A stretch of 64,000 nt of DNA from Sphingorhabdus sp. Alg239-R122 (GCF_900537065.1 NZ_UNRC01000004.1:164340-228339), one strand, 5' to 3'. Positions 38,594 through 48,849 are shown, counted from the stretch's first letter. Numbers and translations: made by a program. Notes: generated by a model not told the origin, from the sequence alone.

Positions 38594-39247
38594 TTACCGG
38601 CCTGATGGCGCAGGCTGTTGTTGCTGTTGTTGCTGCTGCTGTGCTGCGGCACGAATGCTCCCAGGCTGATACCCAGCCGGCGGAATGGCATTAACCGAAG
38701 GCACCAACGTATTGAGCTGCGCTACGATTGCAGGCGTTATGTCAACATAGGGTTCACGTGCAATAATGGCTTCAGGCGATATCAGCATATCAACCTTTTG
38801 CGCTTTCATGGCTGCACGAACGGCATCAGCCAACCTCATATCAATCTGTTCAATGACATAGGTCCGCGCCAGTGAAACCCGTGACTGCAGTCGGCTCAGT
38901 TCCTGCTGGCCCGCGGCACGTTTTTGCTGGAGCGCCTGTGCCTGGGGGCGGATGCTTTCCTGCGTTGCGCCAGGCTGGCTTGCTGCCGCATTATAAGCAT
39001 CCACAAATGGCTTCATCTCCGCATCCAGAGCTGTAGCGCGGGTCTGGGTCTGCTGGATATCTGCCGCATATGCGGTGTTAATCTGCTGTTCGGCTGCACG
39101 ATAGGCATTTGACTGTACCAATGCGCTTTGAACCTGCGCAGTTGCCATTGCCTGACGTGACTGGGCCGAAGCAGCGGGTACCAGAGCTACGCTGCCACCG
39201 GCCAGAGCCAGGGCAGATGCACATGCGAATGTTTTAATCATATTCAT
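38594..39247 (-). CDS. skp: OmpH/Skp-family periplasmic chaperone
   Basis: 217 residues. Signal peptide TFACASALALAGGSVALVPA ending ASAQS, then the long Skp helices (Gln- and Ala-rich, residues 60-130) and VDMLISPEAIIAREPYVDIT near the C-terminus. A run of nine glutamines, coded by mixed CAA/CAG codons, lies in the final 20 residues. Presumed to carry outer-membrane proteins to BamA, encoded just upstream with a one-base overlap. Confidence 0.88.
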   Translation of the reverse strand: MNMIKTFACASALALAGGSVALVPAASAQSRQAMATAQVQSALVQSNAYRAAEQQINTAYAADIQQTQTRATALDAEMKPFVDAYNAAASQPGATQESIRPQAQALQQKRAAGQQELSRLQSRVSLARTYVIEQIDMRLADAVRAAMKAQKVDMLISPEAIIAREPYVDITPAIVAQLNTLVPSVNAIPPAGYQPGSIRAAAQQQQQQQQQPAPSGR

Positions 39248-41937
39248 TAGAATTGTGTTCCTACGTTAAATGTGAAAAGTTTGGTATCATCACCGGGCTC
39301 CTTAAGCAGGGCCTTGGCGATGTCGATCCGGAACGGACCAAATGGGGAATTCCAGTTGACGCCTATACCGACGGAAACACGCGGACTGGCAGAATTCCCA
39401 AAAAATTCTTCTTCAAAGGCAGGGATGTTGCTGCCAATTGCTTGGTTATCTGTTCCATTACTGGTCATCTCTATCGTCTGGACAAAGCTGTTGCCATTGT
39501 CCGGATCACTCAGGACCAGATCGCCATTTGCATCCGTTTCGAAGAAAATGGGGTTATTGTCATTATCACGTGTTGGAACAAAAAATCCAGGCGGCGGGTT
39601 TGAGATAATAGATGGCGTAGTGATATTGAATACTGCGCCGACATCAACAAATACAGACGGACGCAGACCCAGTTCGCGGGCACCGCTGCCCAACGGAATT
39701 TCAAGCTCTGCGCGTCCCAGATAATAACTCCTGCCACCGATAGCATCATCAGTGATCAGATTTTCGTCCGTGACCAGATTGCCATCTGCATCATAGGGTG
39801 TGCGAACAACGCGTGGGCCTACACCGCGAATATCAAAGCCGCGAATTTGTGGCTCTCCTAGGAAGAAACGGTCTGTCAGGCGTACATCATCTATACCATC
39901 TGCCGAGGCTCCACGATCTTCAAATGGAATGATATGGCCACCCTCAGCGCTGAGGCTGAAAATAAAGCCGCCCAATACGCTCCAATGCTTCGATGCATTC
40001 AGCCGTGTCCGCAGATATTTAACCGACCCCCCCAGTCCGGCAAAGTCCTGAGACAGTGTCACTGCCTGCCCCCGTGAGGGCCTGAGGCGGCTATTGCGGT
40101 CGTCATAGATAAGCGAATAGCCCAGCAGCGAGGTTGTGCGTTTTCCTATGGCGTCACAAAGAAAGCGGCCGGCCAGAAGCGGTTCGCACTGCTCTATGCC
40201 GTCACCGTCAAAGTCATTGAAGAACTGCCCTTCATCAAGCGTGACGTCGTCAAAGGTAAGGCTGTAGCGACCAAGCACCGACAGATATTCGGTAAGCGGC
40301 ACGCCAACACGCAAAGACAGGCCGGTAGATACCTGCTCATAAGTCGAGCGTCTATCACGGTTAAAGCTGCCTGAATTCAGGTCACGCCGAAAAATATCAC
40401 CGCCAATGGAAATATTCCGATCAAAAAGGTAGGGTTCAGTAAAGCTAAGCTGCGCACTTCTGGAAAAGCGTGAGTAATTTACACTTGCGCCAATTGTCTG
40501 GCCTTTACCGCGGAAGTTATTCTGACGGACCGAGCCCTGCAAAATGAAGTTTTCGATACTTGAAAAACCAGCTGAAAGCTGAAGCTCACCAGTTGGCTTT
40601 TCTTCCACATTCGCTTCCAGGACGATGCGATCCGGAGCACTGCCCTGTTTTTGCTCAACCTCAAAATTTTCCTGAAAATAACCAAGTGAATTGATCCGGT
40701 TTTGTGAACGACGCAACAGAAAACTGTTAAAGGCATCGCCTTCATTAAGGCGGAATTCGCGCCGGATCACCTTATCCTGGGTCAATGTATTGCCGTTAAC
40801 ATCAATCCGCTCGACATAAACGCGCGGCGCCTCTGCGATCTGGAAATTGATGTTCATCGCCAGATTTTCCTTATCGCGATCAAAACGCGGTTGGACGTCG
40901 GCAAAAGCGTAGCCAAACAAGCCAGCCGTTTCGCTCAACTGCTCGACCGTATCCTCAACCTGTTTGGCATTGTAAAAATCACCCGCTTTCATGGGCAACT
41001 GCGCCGACAGGGAATCTGAGTCGAAGTCACGAATTTCGCTATCAACAGTGACATCGCCAAATTTATAGCGCTCGCCTTCTTCCACCACATAAGTGATGAT
41101 AAAATCACGTTTGTCGGGCGTCAGTTCAGCTACCGCTGAAACGACACGGAAATCGGCATAGCCTTCAGTCAGGTAGAACTGACGCAGCTTCTGCTGGTCA
41201 AAGGCCAGCTTGTCTGGATCATAGGAATCACCTGAACTGAAAAAACGGTAGAAGCGCGACTGCTTCGTAACCATTTCGCCGCGAAGCTTTCCATCTGAAA
41301 ACACTTCATTGCCGATAATGTTGATCTGACGGACCTTGGACTTAGGCCCTTCCGAAATCTCGAACACGATATCAACACGGTTTTGTGCCTGCTGCACCAT
41401 TTTGGGCTCAACAGACGCGGCGAAACGGCCCTGGCGTTTGTACAGCTCGATAATACGGGCTACATCAGCGCGCACTTTGGTGCGTGTGAAAATCTGCCGG
41501 GGGGAGAGCCGGATTTCCGGCAATATCTTGTCACTCTTGATGCGTTTATTGCCCTCAAGGATGATACGGTTGACAACCGGGTTTTCCGCCACTTCAATAA
41601 CAACCGCGCCGCCATTATTACGGATACTGACATCAGAAAACAGTTCCGTATCAAACAGGTCTTTCAGTGCTTGGTCGGCAGATTGCTGTGTGTAGACATC
41701 CCCGATGCGCAGGCGGATATACGAACGGATTGTGTCCGGCTCAAGCCGCTGCGCTCCGTTCACGGTTATTGAACGGATAACATCCTGCTGCGGAACCACG
41801 GGCGCTGGGTTAGCCTGCGTTTCTGTGGCCACTCCATCCTGTGCCAACACAGCGGAGGGCATCATTGTCAAACAGGAAGACCCCAGTAAAAAGGTCGCAA
41901 AACGTAAGGTTTTCAAGCCGGTCTTTTCAGATTTCAC
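39247..41937 (-). CDS. bamA: Outer membrane protein assembly factor BamA
   Basis: 896 residues with signal peptide (FATFLLGSSCLTMMPSAVLA), five POTRA domains (for example IRSITVNGAQRLEPDTIRSY, VNRIILEGNKRIKSDKILPE, VERIDVNGNTLTQDKVIRRE) and a C-terminal 16-strand barrel. The VRGY/F-type motif is PQIRGFDIRGVGPRVV, and the last strand ends FTFNVGTQF with the expected terminal Phe. Core of the BAM complex that inserts outer-membrane beta-barrels. Preceded by a 136-base gap after rseP, which may hold its own promoter. Confidence 0.97.
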   Translation of the reverse strand: MKSEKTGLKTLRFATFLLGSSCLTMMPSAVLAQDGVATETQANPAPVVPQQDVIRSITVNGAQRLEPDTIRSYIRLRIGDVYTQQSADQALKDLFDTELFSDVSIRNNGGAVVIEVAENPVVNRIILEGNKRIKSDKILPEIRLSPRQIFTRTKVRADVARIIELYKRQGRFAASVEPKMVQQAQNRVDIVFEISEGPKSKVRQINIIGNEVFSDGKLRGEMVTKQSRFYRFFSSGDSYDPDKLAFDQQKLRQFYLTEGYADFRVVSAVAELTPDKRDFIITYVVEEGERYKFGDVTVDSEIRDFDSDSLSAQLPMKAGDFYNAKQVEDTVEQLSETAGLFGYAFADVQPRFDRDKENLAMNINFQIAEAPRVYVERIDVNGNTLTQDKVIRREFRLNEGDAFNSFLLRRSQNRINSLGYFQENFEVEQKQGSAPDRIVLEANVEEKPTGELQLSAGFSSIENFILQGSVRQNNFRGKGQTIGASVNYSRFSRSAQLSFTEPYLFDRNISIGGDIFRRDLNSGSFNRDRRSTYEQVSTGLSLRVGVPLTEYLSVLGRYSLTFDDVTLDEGQFFNDFDGDGIEQCEPLLAGRFLCDAIGKRTTSLLGYSLIYDDRNSRLRPSRGQAVTLSQDFAGLGGSVKYLRTRLNASKHWSVLGGFIFSLSAEGGHIIPFEDRGASADGIDDVRLTDRFFLGEPQIRGFDIRGVGPRVVRTPYDADGNLVTDENLITDDAIGGRSYYLGRAELEIPLGSGARELGLRPSVFVDVGAVFNITTPSIISNPPPGFFVPTRDNDNNPIFFETDANGDLVLSDPDNGNSFVQTIEMTSNGTDNQAIGSNIPAFEEEFFGNSASPRVSVGIGVNWNSPFGPFRIDIAKALLKEPGDDTKLFTFNVGTQF

Positions 41938-42073
41938 AGATATTCACCTTAAAATTCAAATCGGTTTATGCACACCGGATAACCGGCCTTACTATATCGG
42001 CCGCTTTACAGCGACCTCCCCTGCAACATCCCCGTCAATCAATCAAGACATCATATGCCAAATACCATGCTTA

Positions 42074-43186
42074 TCAGCGGAAAAGCCCAAATGAAACCAG
42101 GTCATTTACAGTTACCAACAGCATTAAGGCCATAACCAACGCTAGGCCCGAACGAAATGCCCATTCCATAACCCGCGGATTGACCGGTTTTCTGCTGATT
42201 GCCTCAACTGCATAAAACATCAGATGTCCTCCATCGAGCATAGGGATTGGCAGGAGGTTGATGAACCCTAAGTTAATTGAAATCAGCGCGATGAAAAATA
42301 TGAAGGCGGAAGCACCCGCCGCGAGTTGCTCGCCCGACACCTGAGCTATTTTAAGCGGCCCGCCCATTTCCCGCACAGAGCGGCGCCCAGTGATAACCTG
42401 ACCAATGGTTGTAACCATAAGATCAACGATCTGCCCCGTGCGCTCAATACCGATCAGCGGCGCTTCATAAAACGGAACATCTTCATAGATCAGCTTGTCC
42501 GCGCCAATACCGAGCATGCCAACGCGGTATTCATTGCCGAACCTGTCTTTCTGGATATTCGTGCCAATCGTGAGCGGTAGCTCAAGCACATCACCATCCC
42601 GCTCGATACCCAACGCAATCTCTTCGCCAGGATGCGGGGAAATCATAGGCGGAATATCAGGAAAATATTCGACCTGCTCGCCGTCAACCGAAACAATCTT
42701 GTCGCCGACTTCTATACCTGCCCCTGCTGCTGCGGAATTTTCCATCACGGTTGTCACCACGGGCGGCGTTACACCTTTGCCATAAACCATTGCAAACCCA
42801 GCAAGGATAAGGATGGCAAACAGGAAGTTGATGGCGGGGCCCGCAAATACGATCAATGCACGCTGCCAGAGCGTTTTCGACTGAAACGTCTGGTTACGCT
42901 CTTCGGGCGGCAGGTTTATCCATTCTTCCGACTTGCTGGAAGACGGGTCCATGTCTCCTGCAAACTGCACATAGCCCCCCAGCGGCAGCATGCCGACTTT
43001 CCAGCGCGTACCACGCCGGTCGGTCCAGCCGGCAATTTCCTTGCCAAAACCGATGGAAAATGTGTCAGCCTTTACGCCAAACCAGCGGCCGACAAGATAA
43101 TGCCCCATTTCATGAATGAAAATGAGCGGCCCCAATACGAGAAAAAAGGCCAATATAGTCAGGAAAAATCCGGGATTTTCAGGCAA
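42074..43186 (-). CDS. rseP: Site-2 zinc metalloprotease RseP
   Basis: 370 residues. HExxH active site in FIHEMGHYLVGRWFG (residue 25), a PDZ domain (ENSAAAGAGIEVGDKIVSVD) and the second zinc motif PIPMLDGGHLMFYAVE. Cuts anti-sigma factors and signal peptides within the inner membrane. Fits the canonical dxr-rseP-bamA order, 13 bases after dxr. Confidence 0.96.
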   Translation of the reverse strand: MPENPGFFLTILAFFLVLGPLIFIHEMGHYLVGRWFGVKADTFSIGFGKEIAGWTDRRGTRWKVGMLPLGGYVQFAGDMDPSSSKSEEWINLPPEERNQTFQSKTLWQRALIVFAGPAINFLFAILILAGFAMVYGKGVTPPVVTTVMENSAAAGAGIEVGDKIVSVDGEQVEYFPDIPPMISPHPGEEIALGIERDGDVLELPLTIGTNIQKDRFGNEYRVGMLGIGADKLIYEDVPFYEAPLIGIERTGQIVDLMVTTIGQVITGRRSVREMGGPLKIAQVSGEQLAAGASAFIFFIALISINLGFINLLPIPMLDGGHLMFYAVEAISRKPVNPRVMEWAFRSGLALVMALMLLVTVNDLVSFGLFR

Positions 43187-43199
43187 GAAATACGTCCAG

Positions 43200-44366
43200 T
43201 TATCTGTAATTGTTTAAAATGTCTTGTGCAACGCTGCGCGCTTCACTGTCGATAGCCAATATATCCTGAATAGTGACTGGCTGCCCAGGGTCATAGCGCT
43301 CCAGCGTCTGCGACACAATTGCGGTAATGTCCAGAAAACCGCACTGCCCATTCAGGAAGCCCGCCACGGCCACTTCATTAGCTGCATTCAGTATGGCCGG
43401 GCGTGCACCGCCTTGAGATATCGCGACGCGGCAAATTGATGGTCCAGGAAATCTTTTATTATCAATTTCTTCAAAGCTAAGTTTGCCAACAGATGCCAAA
43501 TCAAGTGGCGTACAATTAGTTGTCATACGCGCCGGCCAGGCCAGCGCACTGGCAATTGGAATTCTCATATCCGGCGACCCTAGCTGGGCCAAGGTAGAAC
43601 AGTCGCGATACTCCACCATCGAATGGATCACTGACTGCGGATGCACCAATATTTCAATCTTGTCCAAACCGACAGGGAACAGGTGATAGGCTTCTATCAG
43701 CTCAAGCCCCTTGTTCATCATCGTCGCGCTATCGACCGAGATCTTGGCACCCATATCCCAGTTCGGATGTGCCACTGCCTGCGCAGGTGTCATAGCTCGC
43801 ATTTCCTGCAGCGACTTTTCCCGGAACGGACCACCACTGGCGGTCAGCGTGATGCGCCGTACCTCTTCGATCTTTCCGCCCTGCAGGCATTGGAAAATCG
43901 CATTGTGCTCCGAATCCACCGGTAGCAATGTCGCACCGCTCTTTTGTGCAGCCGCCATCATCAGTGCACCTGATGACACCAGCGATTCCTTGTTCGCCAG
44001 CGCCACCGTACGTCCCTGTTCCAGCGAACGCATAACCGGGGCGAGTCCGGCACAGCCGACAATCGCCGCCATGGTCCAGTCTACCGGCATACTCGCCGCC
44101 TCGACCAAGGCTTCATCGCCAGCCGCGACATCTATATCCGTCCCTGCCAGTGCCGATTTCAGCGCTTCGTAAAGGTTTTCATCACCGATGACGGCGCGCC
44201 CTGCATGAAACTCGCGCGCAAGAGCGGCCAGCTCTTCCACATTGCTGTGCGCCGTCAGTGCTGCAACGCGGTAAGCATCGGGGTCCAGCCGGACAAGGTC
44301 GAGCGTTGATGAACCCACCGATCCCGTCGCGCCGAAAATGGAAATGGTTTTGGAATTGCCTGCCAA
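43200..44366 (-). CDS. dxr: 1-deoxy-D-xylulose 5-phosphate reductoisomerase
   Basis: 388 residues. NADPH motif ISIFGATGSVGSSTLDLV, LPVDSEHNAIFQCLQG, ITLTASGGPFREKSL and DMGAKISVDSATMMNKGLE are all present. First committed step of the MEP isoprenoid pathway, the precursor supply for the undecaprenyl synthase UppS encoded two genes upstream. Confidence 0.98.
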   Translation of the reverse strand: MAGNSKTISIFGATGSVGSSTLDLVRLDPDAYRVAALTAHSNVEELAALAREFHAGRAVIGDENLYEALKSALAGTDIDVAAGDEALVEAASMPVDWTMAAIVGCAGLAPVMRSLEQGRTVALANKESLVSSGALMMAAAQKSGATLLPVDSEHNAIFQCLQGGKIEEVRRITLTASGGPFREKSLQEMRAMTPAQAVAHPNWDMGAKISVDSATMMNKGLELIEAYHLFPVGLDKIEILVHPQSVIHSMVEYRDCSTLAQLGSPDMRIPIASALAWPARMTTNCTPLDLASVGKLSFEEIDNKRFPGPSICRVAISQGGARPAILNAANEVAVAGFLNGQCGFLDITAIVSQTLERYDPGQPVTIQDILAIDSEARSVAQDILNNYR

Positions 44367-44376
44367 CGCATCTGCC

Positions 44377-45156
44377 TCAGATAAATCTCAGCGCAGCGAC
44401 AATCATCGCCGCCACAATTGCAACAGGCACCAGGCCATCGACACGGTCCAGTATCCCGCCATGCCCGGGGATAAGGTTACCACTGTCTTTCAGGCCCGCT
44501 TTGCGTTTCATTCCGCTTTCGAGCAGATCGCCGCATTGTGCCAACGCTGCCAATATGGGGCTGGCAAAGGCCAGGACCGCAGGAAGCCCTGCATAGATAT
44601 GAAAAAGCAGGCCTGTCACGAGCGCCGCCGCCATACCACCGACCAGACCCGCCCAGGTTTTGTTCGGGCTGATCGAAGGAGCCAGTTTGGGCCCACCAAT
44701 CGCGCGTCCTGCAAAATAGGCGCCTATATCGGTTGCCCAGACAATCGCCATTGCCCAGAAAGCGAGGATAAGTCCGTCTTCACTCGCGCGCAGGTAAAGC
44801 AGGCCAAGCACCGGTAGTCCGGCATAGAATATACCCGATGCCAGCGCCGCGCCGCGCTCTACGGCGCAGACAAACAGGAAGGCAGCTACGATCAGGCCCA
44901 GTGCCAGAAAACTGGGTCCGGCGGCCAATGGCGACATGATTGATATAGGTACGAACAGTGCTAACATAGCTAGCTTGCGATTTTTGGACCGTTCCACCAG
45001 CGCCGCCCATTCATGCTGCATGGCGACCGCACCTATCGCCAACAACAGCCAGAATGCATTGCCGCCCAGATATAGCGCAGTAAGCGCAATGACGCCCATG
45101 GCAACGCCGCTAATCACGCGCAGGCCCAGATCGCTTTTCTGCACCTTATCGTCCAC
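44377..45156 (-). CDS. cdsA: Phosphatidate cytidylyltransferase
   Basis: 259 residues from GTG 45156 with AAAGG upstream, overlapping the uppS end by about 11 bases. Multiple membrane helices; the CDP-DAG synthase signature is GMKRKAGLKDSGNLIPGHGG followed by ILDRVDGLVP. Makes CDP-diacylglycerol for phospholipid synthesis. Belongs to the uppS-cdsA-dxr block. Confidence 0.95.
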   Translation of the reverse strand: MDDKVQKSDLGLRVISGVAMGVIALTALYLGGNAFWLLLAIGAVAMQHEWAALVERSKNRKLAMLALFVPISIMSPLAAGPSFLALGLIVAAFLFVCAVERGAALASGIFYAGLPVLGLLYLRASEDGLILAFWAMAIVWATDIGAYFAGRAIGGPKLAPSISPNKTWAGLVGGMAAALVTGLLFHIYAGLPAVLAFASPILAALAQCGDLLESGMKRKAGLKDSGNLIPGHGGILDRVDGLVPVAIVAAMIVAALRFI

Positions 45157-45904
45157 CAAAACGCCTTTCACGGCCAGCAAAGCTGTCTATCGCCGCTTTT
45201 AGCTCAGCTGCACCGAAATCGGGCCACAGTACATCGGTAAAATAAAGTTCTGTATAGGCTGTCTGCCACAACAGGAAATTGGACAGCCGCTGCTCACCGG
45301 ACGTACGGATCAAAAGATCCAATGGCGGCAGCGATGCGGTGTCCAGATGTGCGGCAAAATCGGCTTCTGTAATATCGCCAGGCGCAATTTCACCTGCCAC
45401 GGCTTTTGCCGCAAGCGCTCGTGTTGCCCGGATCATTTCGTCCTGTGACCCGTAATTGAGCGCAATAGCGAGCGTAGTACCATCATTATGCGCGGTGCGG
45501 GCAATAAGGTCATCGATCATCGCCACAATGTCGCTTTCCAGCGCCTGGTAATTACCGATAACGATCAGGCGGACATTGTTGGCAATAAATTCATCAATTT
45601 CTTTTTTGATGAAATGCCGGAGCAATCCCATAAGATCGGATACTTCTTCTTCGGGCCGTTTCCAGTTTTCCGACGAAAAAGCATAAAGAGTGAGTGCTTC
45701 GAGCCCCAGGTCGCGGGCCGCACGCACCGTGCTGCGCACCGCATCCACACCGCGCTTATGCCCTGCGGCACGCGGCAGGTGCCGTTTTTTCGCCCAGCGG
45801 CCATTGCCATCCATGATGATGGCGGCATGGCGAACACCATGCGCCGGGCCAGGCGCACCTGCCTGTACGTCAGTATTTTCATCATTGGCAGGTGCCAGGC
45901 TCAA
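45146..45904 (-). CDS. uppS: Isoprenyl transferase (undecaprenyl diphosphate synthase)
   Basis: 252 residues. HAAIIMDGNGRWAKKRHLPR carries the catalytic Asp, TLYAFSSENWKRP the central motif, and LIRTSGEQRLSNFLLWQTAYTE the late motif. Builds the C55 lipid carrier for peptidoglycan. The N-terminal 20 residues are an acidic extension. Confidence 0.97.
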   Translation of the reverse strand: MSLAPANDENTDVQAGAPGPAHGVRHAAIIMDGNGRWAKKRHLPRAAGHKRGVDAVRSTVRAARDLGLEALTLYAFSSENWKRPEEEVSDLMGLLRHFIKKEIDEFIANNVRLIVIGNYQALESDIVAMIDDLIARTAHNDGTTLAIALNYGSQDEMIRATRALAAKAVAGEIAPGDITEADFAAHLDTASLPPLDLLIRTSGEQRLSNFLLWQTAYTELYFTDVLWPDFGAAELKAAIDSFAGRERRFGGR

Positions 45905-45946
45905 TTTACAGCATTCCCTTCGGCAAATTTACGCTATCCTTCAGGA

Positions 45947-46504
45947 TTACTGAGTAAGGATTTCACTTTCTTTAGCAGCAGCGGCATCATCAACAGCCTT
46001 TACCATATCGTCGGTGAGCTTCTGCACTTCGTTTTCAAGCGTCTTACGCTCGTCTTCGCTGATTTCCTTTTTATTTTCGTCCTGTTTCAGTGCGTCCATG
46101 CCATCACGGCGAACGTTGCGGATCGAAATGCGCGCTTTTTCCGCATATTGGCCGACCAGCTTGGCGAGCTCCTTGCGGCGCTCTTCGGTCATATCGGGAA
46201 TGGGCAGACGCAGCATCGAACCATCTGCAATGGGGTTAAGTCCCAAACCAGCCGAACGAATGGCTTTTTCAACCGCATTGACATTGCCTTTGTCCCATAC
46301 CTGCACCGAAATCATGCGCGGCTCGGGAACCGAGACCGTTGCCACCTGGTTGAGCGGCATGTTCGCGCCATATACTTCCACCTGCACCGGATCGAGCAAT
46401 GCCACATTGGCACGGCCCGTACGCAGGCCGGAAAGATCACCCTTAAGGGCATCAACCGCCCCGTTCATGCGGCGTGTGAGGTCGGATTTATCATATTTGG
46501 CCAT
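45947..46504 (-). CDS. frr: Ribosome recycling factor
   Basis: 185 residues, full length. [40 protein letters not shown] and the C-terminal basic helices ([19 protein letters not shown]) are typical. Splits post-termination ribosomes with EF-G. Two bases separate it from pyrH. Confidence 0.98.
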   Translation of the reverse strand: MAKYDKSDLTRRMNGAVDALKGDLSGLRTGRANVALLDPVQVEVYGANMPLNQVATVSVPEPRMISVQVWDKGNVNAVEKAIRSAGLGLNPIADGSMLRLPIPDMTEERRKELAKLVGQYAEKARISIRNVRRDGMDALKQDENKKEISEDERKTLENEVQKLTDDMVKAVDDAAAAKESEILTQ

Positions 46505-46506
46505 GT

Positions 46507-47229
46507 TCAGTTTTCCTCTTGTACAATAGTCGCAGTGCCGTCACCGGCCAGAACGCGGGCAAGATTGCCCTGTTCGCGAATGGAGAAGACTACGATCGGG
46601 ATGCCATTGTCACGGCACAGCGCCACCGCGCTGGCATCCATGACTTTCAGGTTATCCTGCAACACGCGGTCATAGCTGAGCGTATCATAGCGCACTGCAT
46701 TCGCATCTTTTTTAGGATCCGCATTATAGACACCGTCAACACTCGTGCCCTTAAACAGTGCGTTGCATTTCATTTCAGCCGCGCGCAGTGCCGCGCCGCT
46801 ATCGGTGGTGAAATATGGGCTACCCACACCAGCTGCGAAAATGACGATGCGTCCTTTTTCCAGATGCCGTTCGGCGCGGCGGCGGATTACCGGTTCGCAT
46901 ACGGCATCCATCTGGATCGCTGATTGCACGCGTGTATGCACGCCCAGCTGTTCAAGTGCATTCTGCATCGCCAGCGCGTTCATGACAGTTGCCAGCATAC
47001 CCATATAATCGGCCTGTGCCCGGTCCATACCCTTGGCCGCACCCGCCATGCCGCGGAATATGTTACCGCCGCCTATCACCAGGCAGATTTCAAGGCCTGT
47101 ATCCTTGGCCGCTTTCACTTCCTCGGCCATGCGTGCCACGGTCAGCGGATCAATGCCATATTCCCCCTCACCCATCAGCGCTTCGCCTGACAATTTCAGC
47201 AGGATACGTTTGAATACGGGGCGTGTCAT
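46507..47229 (-). CDS. pyrH: Uridylate kinase
   Basis: 240 residues from ATG 47229 ([20 protein letters not shown]); in-frame ATGs at 47268 and 47292 also exist and none has a strong ribosome site. Amino-acid-kinase fold with [30 protein letters not shown] and [19 protein letters not shown]. Phosphorylates UMP to UDP. Confidence 0.95.
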   Translation of the reverse strand: MTRPVFKRILLKLSGEALMGEGEYGIDPLTVARMAEEVKAAKDTGLEICLVIGGGNIFRGMAGAAKGMDRAQADYMGMLATVMNALAMQNALEQLGVHTRVQSAIQMDAVCEPVIRRRAERHLEKGRIVIFAAGVGSPYFTTDSGAALRAAEMKCNALFKGTSVDGVYNADPKKDANAVRYDTLSYDRVLQDNLKVMDASAVALCRDNGIPIVVFSIREQGNLARVLAGDGTATIVQEEN

Positions 47230-47291
47230 AGGGGGCAGTTCCGATCTATATTCCGTTGCACCGGCCATGCAGCATGGGCGCAGATAAAGCA

Positions 47292-47321
47292 ATGGCGCGG
47301 AGCATAATCACTCCGCGCCAT
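47292..47321. other. Strong hairpin upstream of pyrH
   Basis: ATGGCGCGGAG (47292-47302) and CTCCGCGCCAT (47311-47321) form an 11-base-pair perfect stem with an eight-base loop. No T-run follows on either strand; an attenuator or processing site between tsf and pyrH is possible. Confidence 0.5.
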
Positions 47322-47374
47322 GGTGTGAAGGATTCTTTTGGGAGTCTATTTGACTTTGCAGCTCCGCTGAGTCT

Positions 47375-47691
47375 TTTTTTGATTTCACGGTGAGATGCTG
47401 CGCATCCGCCTCCAAATGGGTTCCGGGTGGGTAGGCCCGGGCGCGCAGTCACGCCATCTCAACGTTTATTGACGAACGGTTAGTCACCGTTCGGTATTTC
47501 GCCATACAGAACGGCTTAGCGAAATCGCGGTAGCATCTGCTATCGTTTCGCGCTGTTCCGCAGCTACGATCAGCAGCAAGGCAAGGCCGACTGGCCGTCG
47601 GCGCTTATTGCGCCGAACCCCATCGGAGCTAAATGCGAAGCATTTATAGCGTGAGATCAGTAAACTCCGCGCCAGCCGTGAAATCAAAAAA
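47375..47691 (-). repeat. Structured repeat element, copy A (between tsf and pyrH)
   Basis: About 317 bases closed by a 16-base perfect inverted repeat (47375-47390 with 47676-47691). Inside are hairpins at 47389-47410, 47473-47493, 47598-47616 and 47628-47650. It matches copy B at 50178-50462 in four identical blocks of 11-15 bases (starting at 47409, 47538, 47581 and 47633) and in hairpin positions, while stem bases differ in paired fashion. Strand is given as the direction of local transcription. No coding potential seen. The non-coding stretch 47293-47758 holds only this element, the hairpin at 47292 and the tsf terminator. Confidence 0.75.
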
Positions 47692-47719
47692 GCCGGAAGC
47701 AGTGACTACTGCTCCCGGC
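47686..47719 (-). terminator. Rho-independent terminator of tsf
   Basis: On minus, a 12-base stem with one mismatch (47708-47719 with 47692-47703), loop AGTC, then six U (47686-47691). The U-run is also the end of repeat copy A's closing stem, so the two signals are interlocked. Confidence 0.85.
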
Positions 47720-47758
47720 CCTCTAATATCCATTCTGCCTAAGCAGAAACGTGGTGGC

Positions 47759-48682
47759 TTATACGCCTGCCGCCGCTGCAACTTCTGCTGCAAAGTCGGC
47801 TTCTTCTTTCTCGATGCCTTCACCCAGCTGGAAGCGGACATAATCGACAAGCTCAATCTTCGCGCCAGCTTCCTTGCCGGCAGCTTCGACGACCTGTGCA
47901 ATCGGTGTCTTGTTATCCATCACGAACAGCTGGCTGAGCAGCGCGTTCTCTTTCGCGAACTTGGCAATCGCGCCATCGACCATTTTCTCGATAATGTTGG
48001 CAGGCTTGCCCGATTCAGCGGCTTTTTCTTCCGCAATCTTGCGCTCACGTGCAATCACGTCCTGATCCAGGCCGTCAGAATTCAGGGCCAGCGGGAAAGC
48101 TGCTGCAATATGCATCGCGATCTGCTTGCCCAATGCTTCGAGCACATCTGCGGCAGCTTCGCTTTCCAGAGCCACCAATACGCCGATTTTACCGAGGTTC
48201 GGTGCAACCGCGTTATGCATGTAAGAAACAACAATGCCATTATTCACACTCACCGTTTTTACGCGGCGCAGCGACTGGTTCTCGCCAATCGTGGCAATGT
48301 TGTTGGTCAGCGTGTCGGCAATCGTCCCGCCATCAGGGTGCGCTGCCGATGCAACAGCGTCGATATCATCGCCGCCCAGTTCCAGAGCCGCACCTGTCGC
48401 TTTGACCACGAAATCCTGGAATTGCTCGTTTTTCGCTACGAAATCGGTTTCGCTGTTGACTTCAAGCGCTGTACCTTTGGTGCCGCTAACGGCAACGCCA
48501 ACCAGGCCTTCTGCCGCCGTACGGCTCGATTTTTTCTGTGCCGCAGCCAGGCCCTTGGAGCGCAGCAGGTCCACCGCCGCTTCCAGGTCACCATTTGTTT
48601 CGTTCAGCGCTTTTTTGCAGTCCATCATGCCCGCGCCGGTACGTGTCCGGAGTTCTTTTACGGTTGCAGCTGTAATCGCCAT
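47759..48682 (-). CDS. tsf: Elongation factor Ts
   Basis: 307 residues. N-terminal UBA-like domain ([20 protein letters not shown]), then [20 protein letters not shown] and [14 protein letters not shown], and the dimerisation domain. Exchanges GDP on EF-Tu. Follows rpsB after 167 bases on the same strand and is closed by a strong terminator. Confidence 0.98.
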   Translation of the reverse strand: MAITAATVKELRTRTGAGMMDCKKALNETNGDLEAAVDLLRSKGLAAAQKKSSRTAAEGLVGVAVSGTKGTALEVNSETDFVAKNEQFQDFVVKATGAALELGGDDIDAVASAAHPDGGTIADTLTNNIATIGENQSLRRVKTVSVNNGIVVSYMHNAVAPNLGKIGVLVALESEAAADVLEALGKQIAMHIAAAFPLALNSDGLDQDVIARERKIAEEKAAESGKPANIIEKMVDGAIAKFAKENALLSQLFVMDNKTPIAQVVEAAGKEAGAKIELVDYVRFQLGEGIEKEEADFAAEVAAAAGV

Positions 48683-48808
48683 GTTTTTCGTCCCTTATGT
48701 CTTGAGATATCGGTTAAATCTTTTGCATGAAAGCCGGAGCACGCCCTGAAAGGCAGCCCCGGCATATTCCATGTTTGTTACACTTTCGTGCACTTACCAG
48801 GCATGTAA

Positions 48809-48828
48809 GAAGCCGCCTGTGCAGCTTC
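48809..48828 (-). other. Hairpin in the rpsB-tsf gap
   Basis: GAAGCTGC-ACAG-GCGGCTTC on minus, eight pairs with one G-U, just after rpsB. No U-run. It may reduce read-through or protect the rpsB 3' end. Confidence 0.4.
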
Positions 48829-48849
48829 AATTCGGCCCGTCACGCCGCC

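Noticed and set aside
47484..47687. 67-residue minus-strand ORF inside repeat copy A
   Set aside because: Arg-rich, no ribosome site, lies wholly in the structured element.
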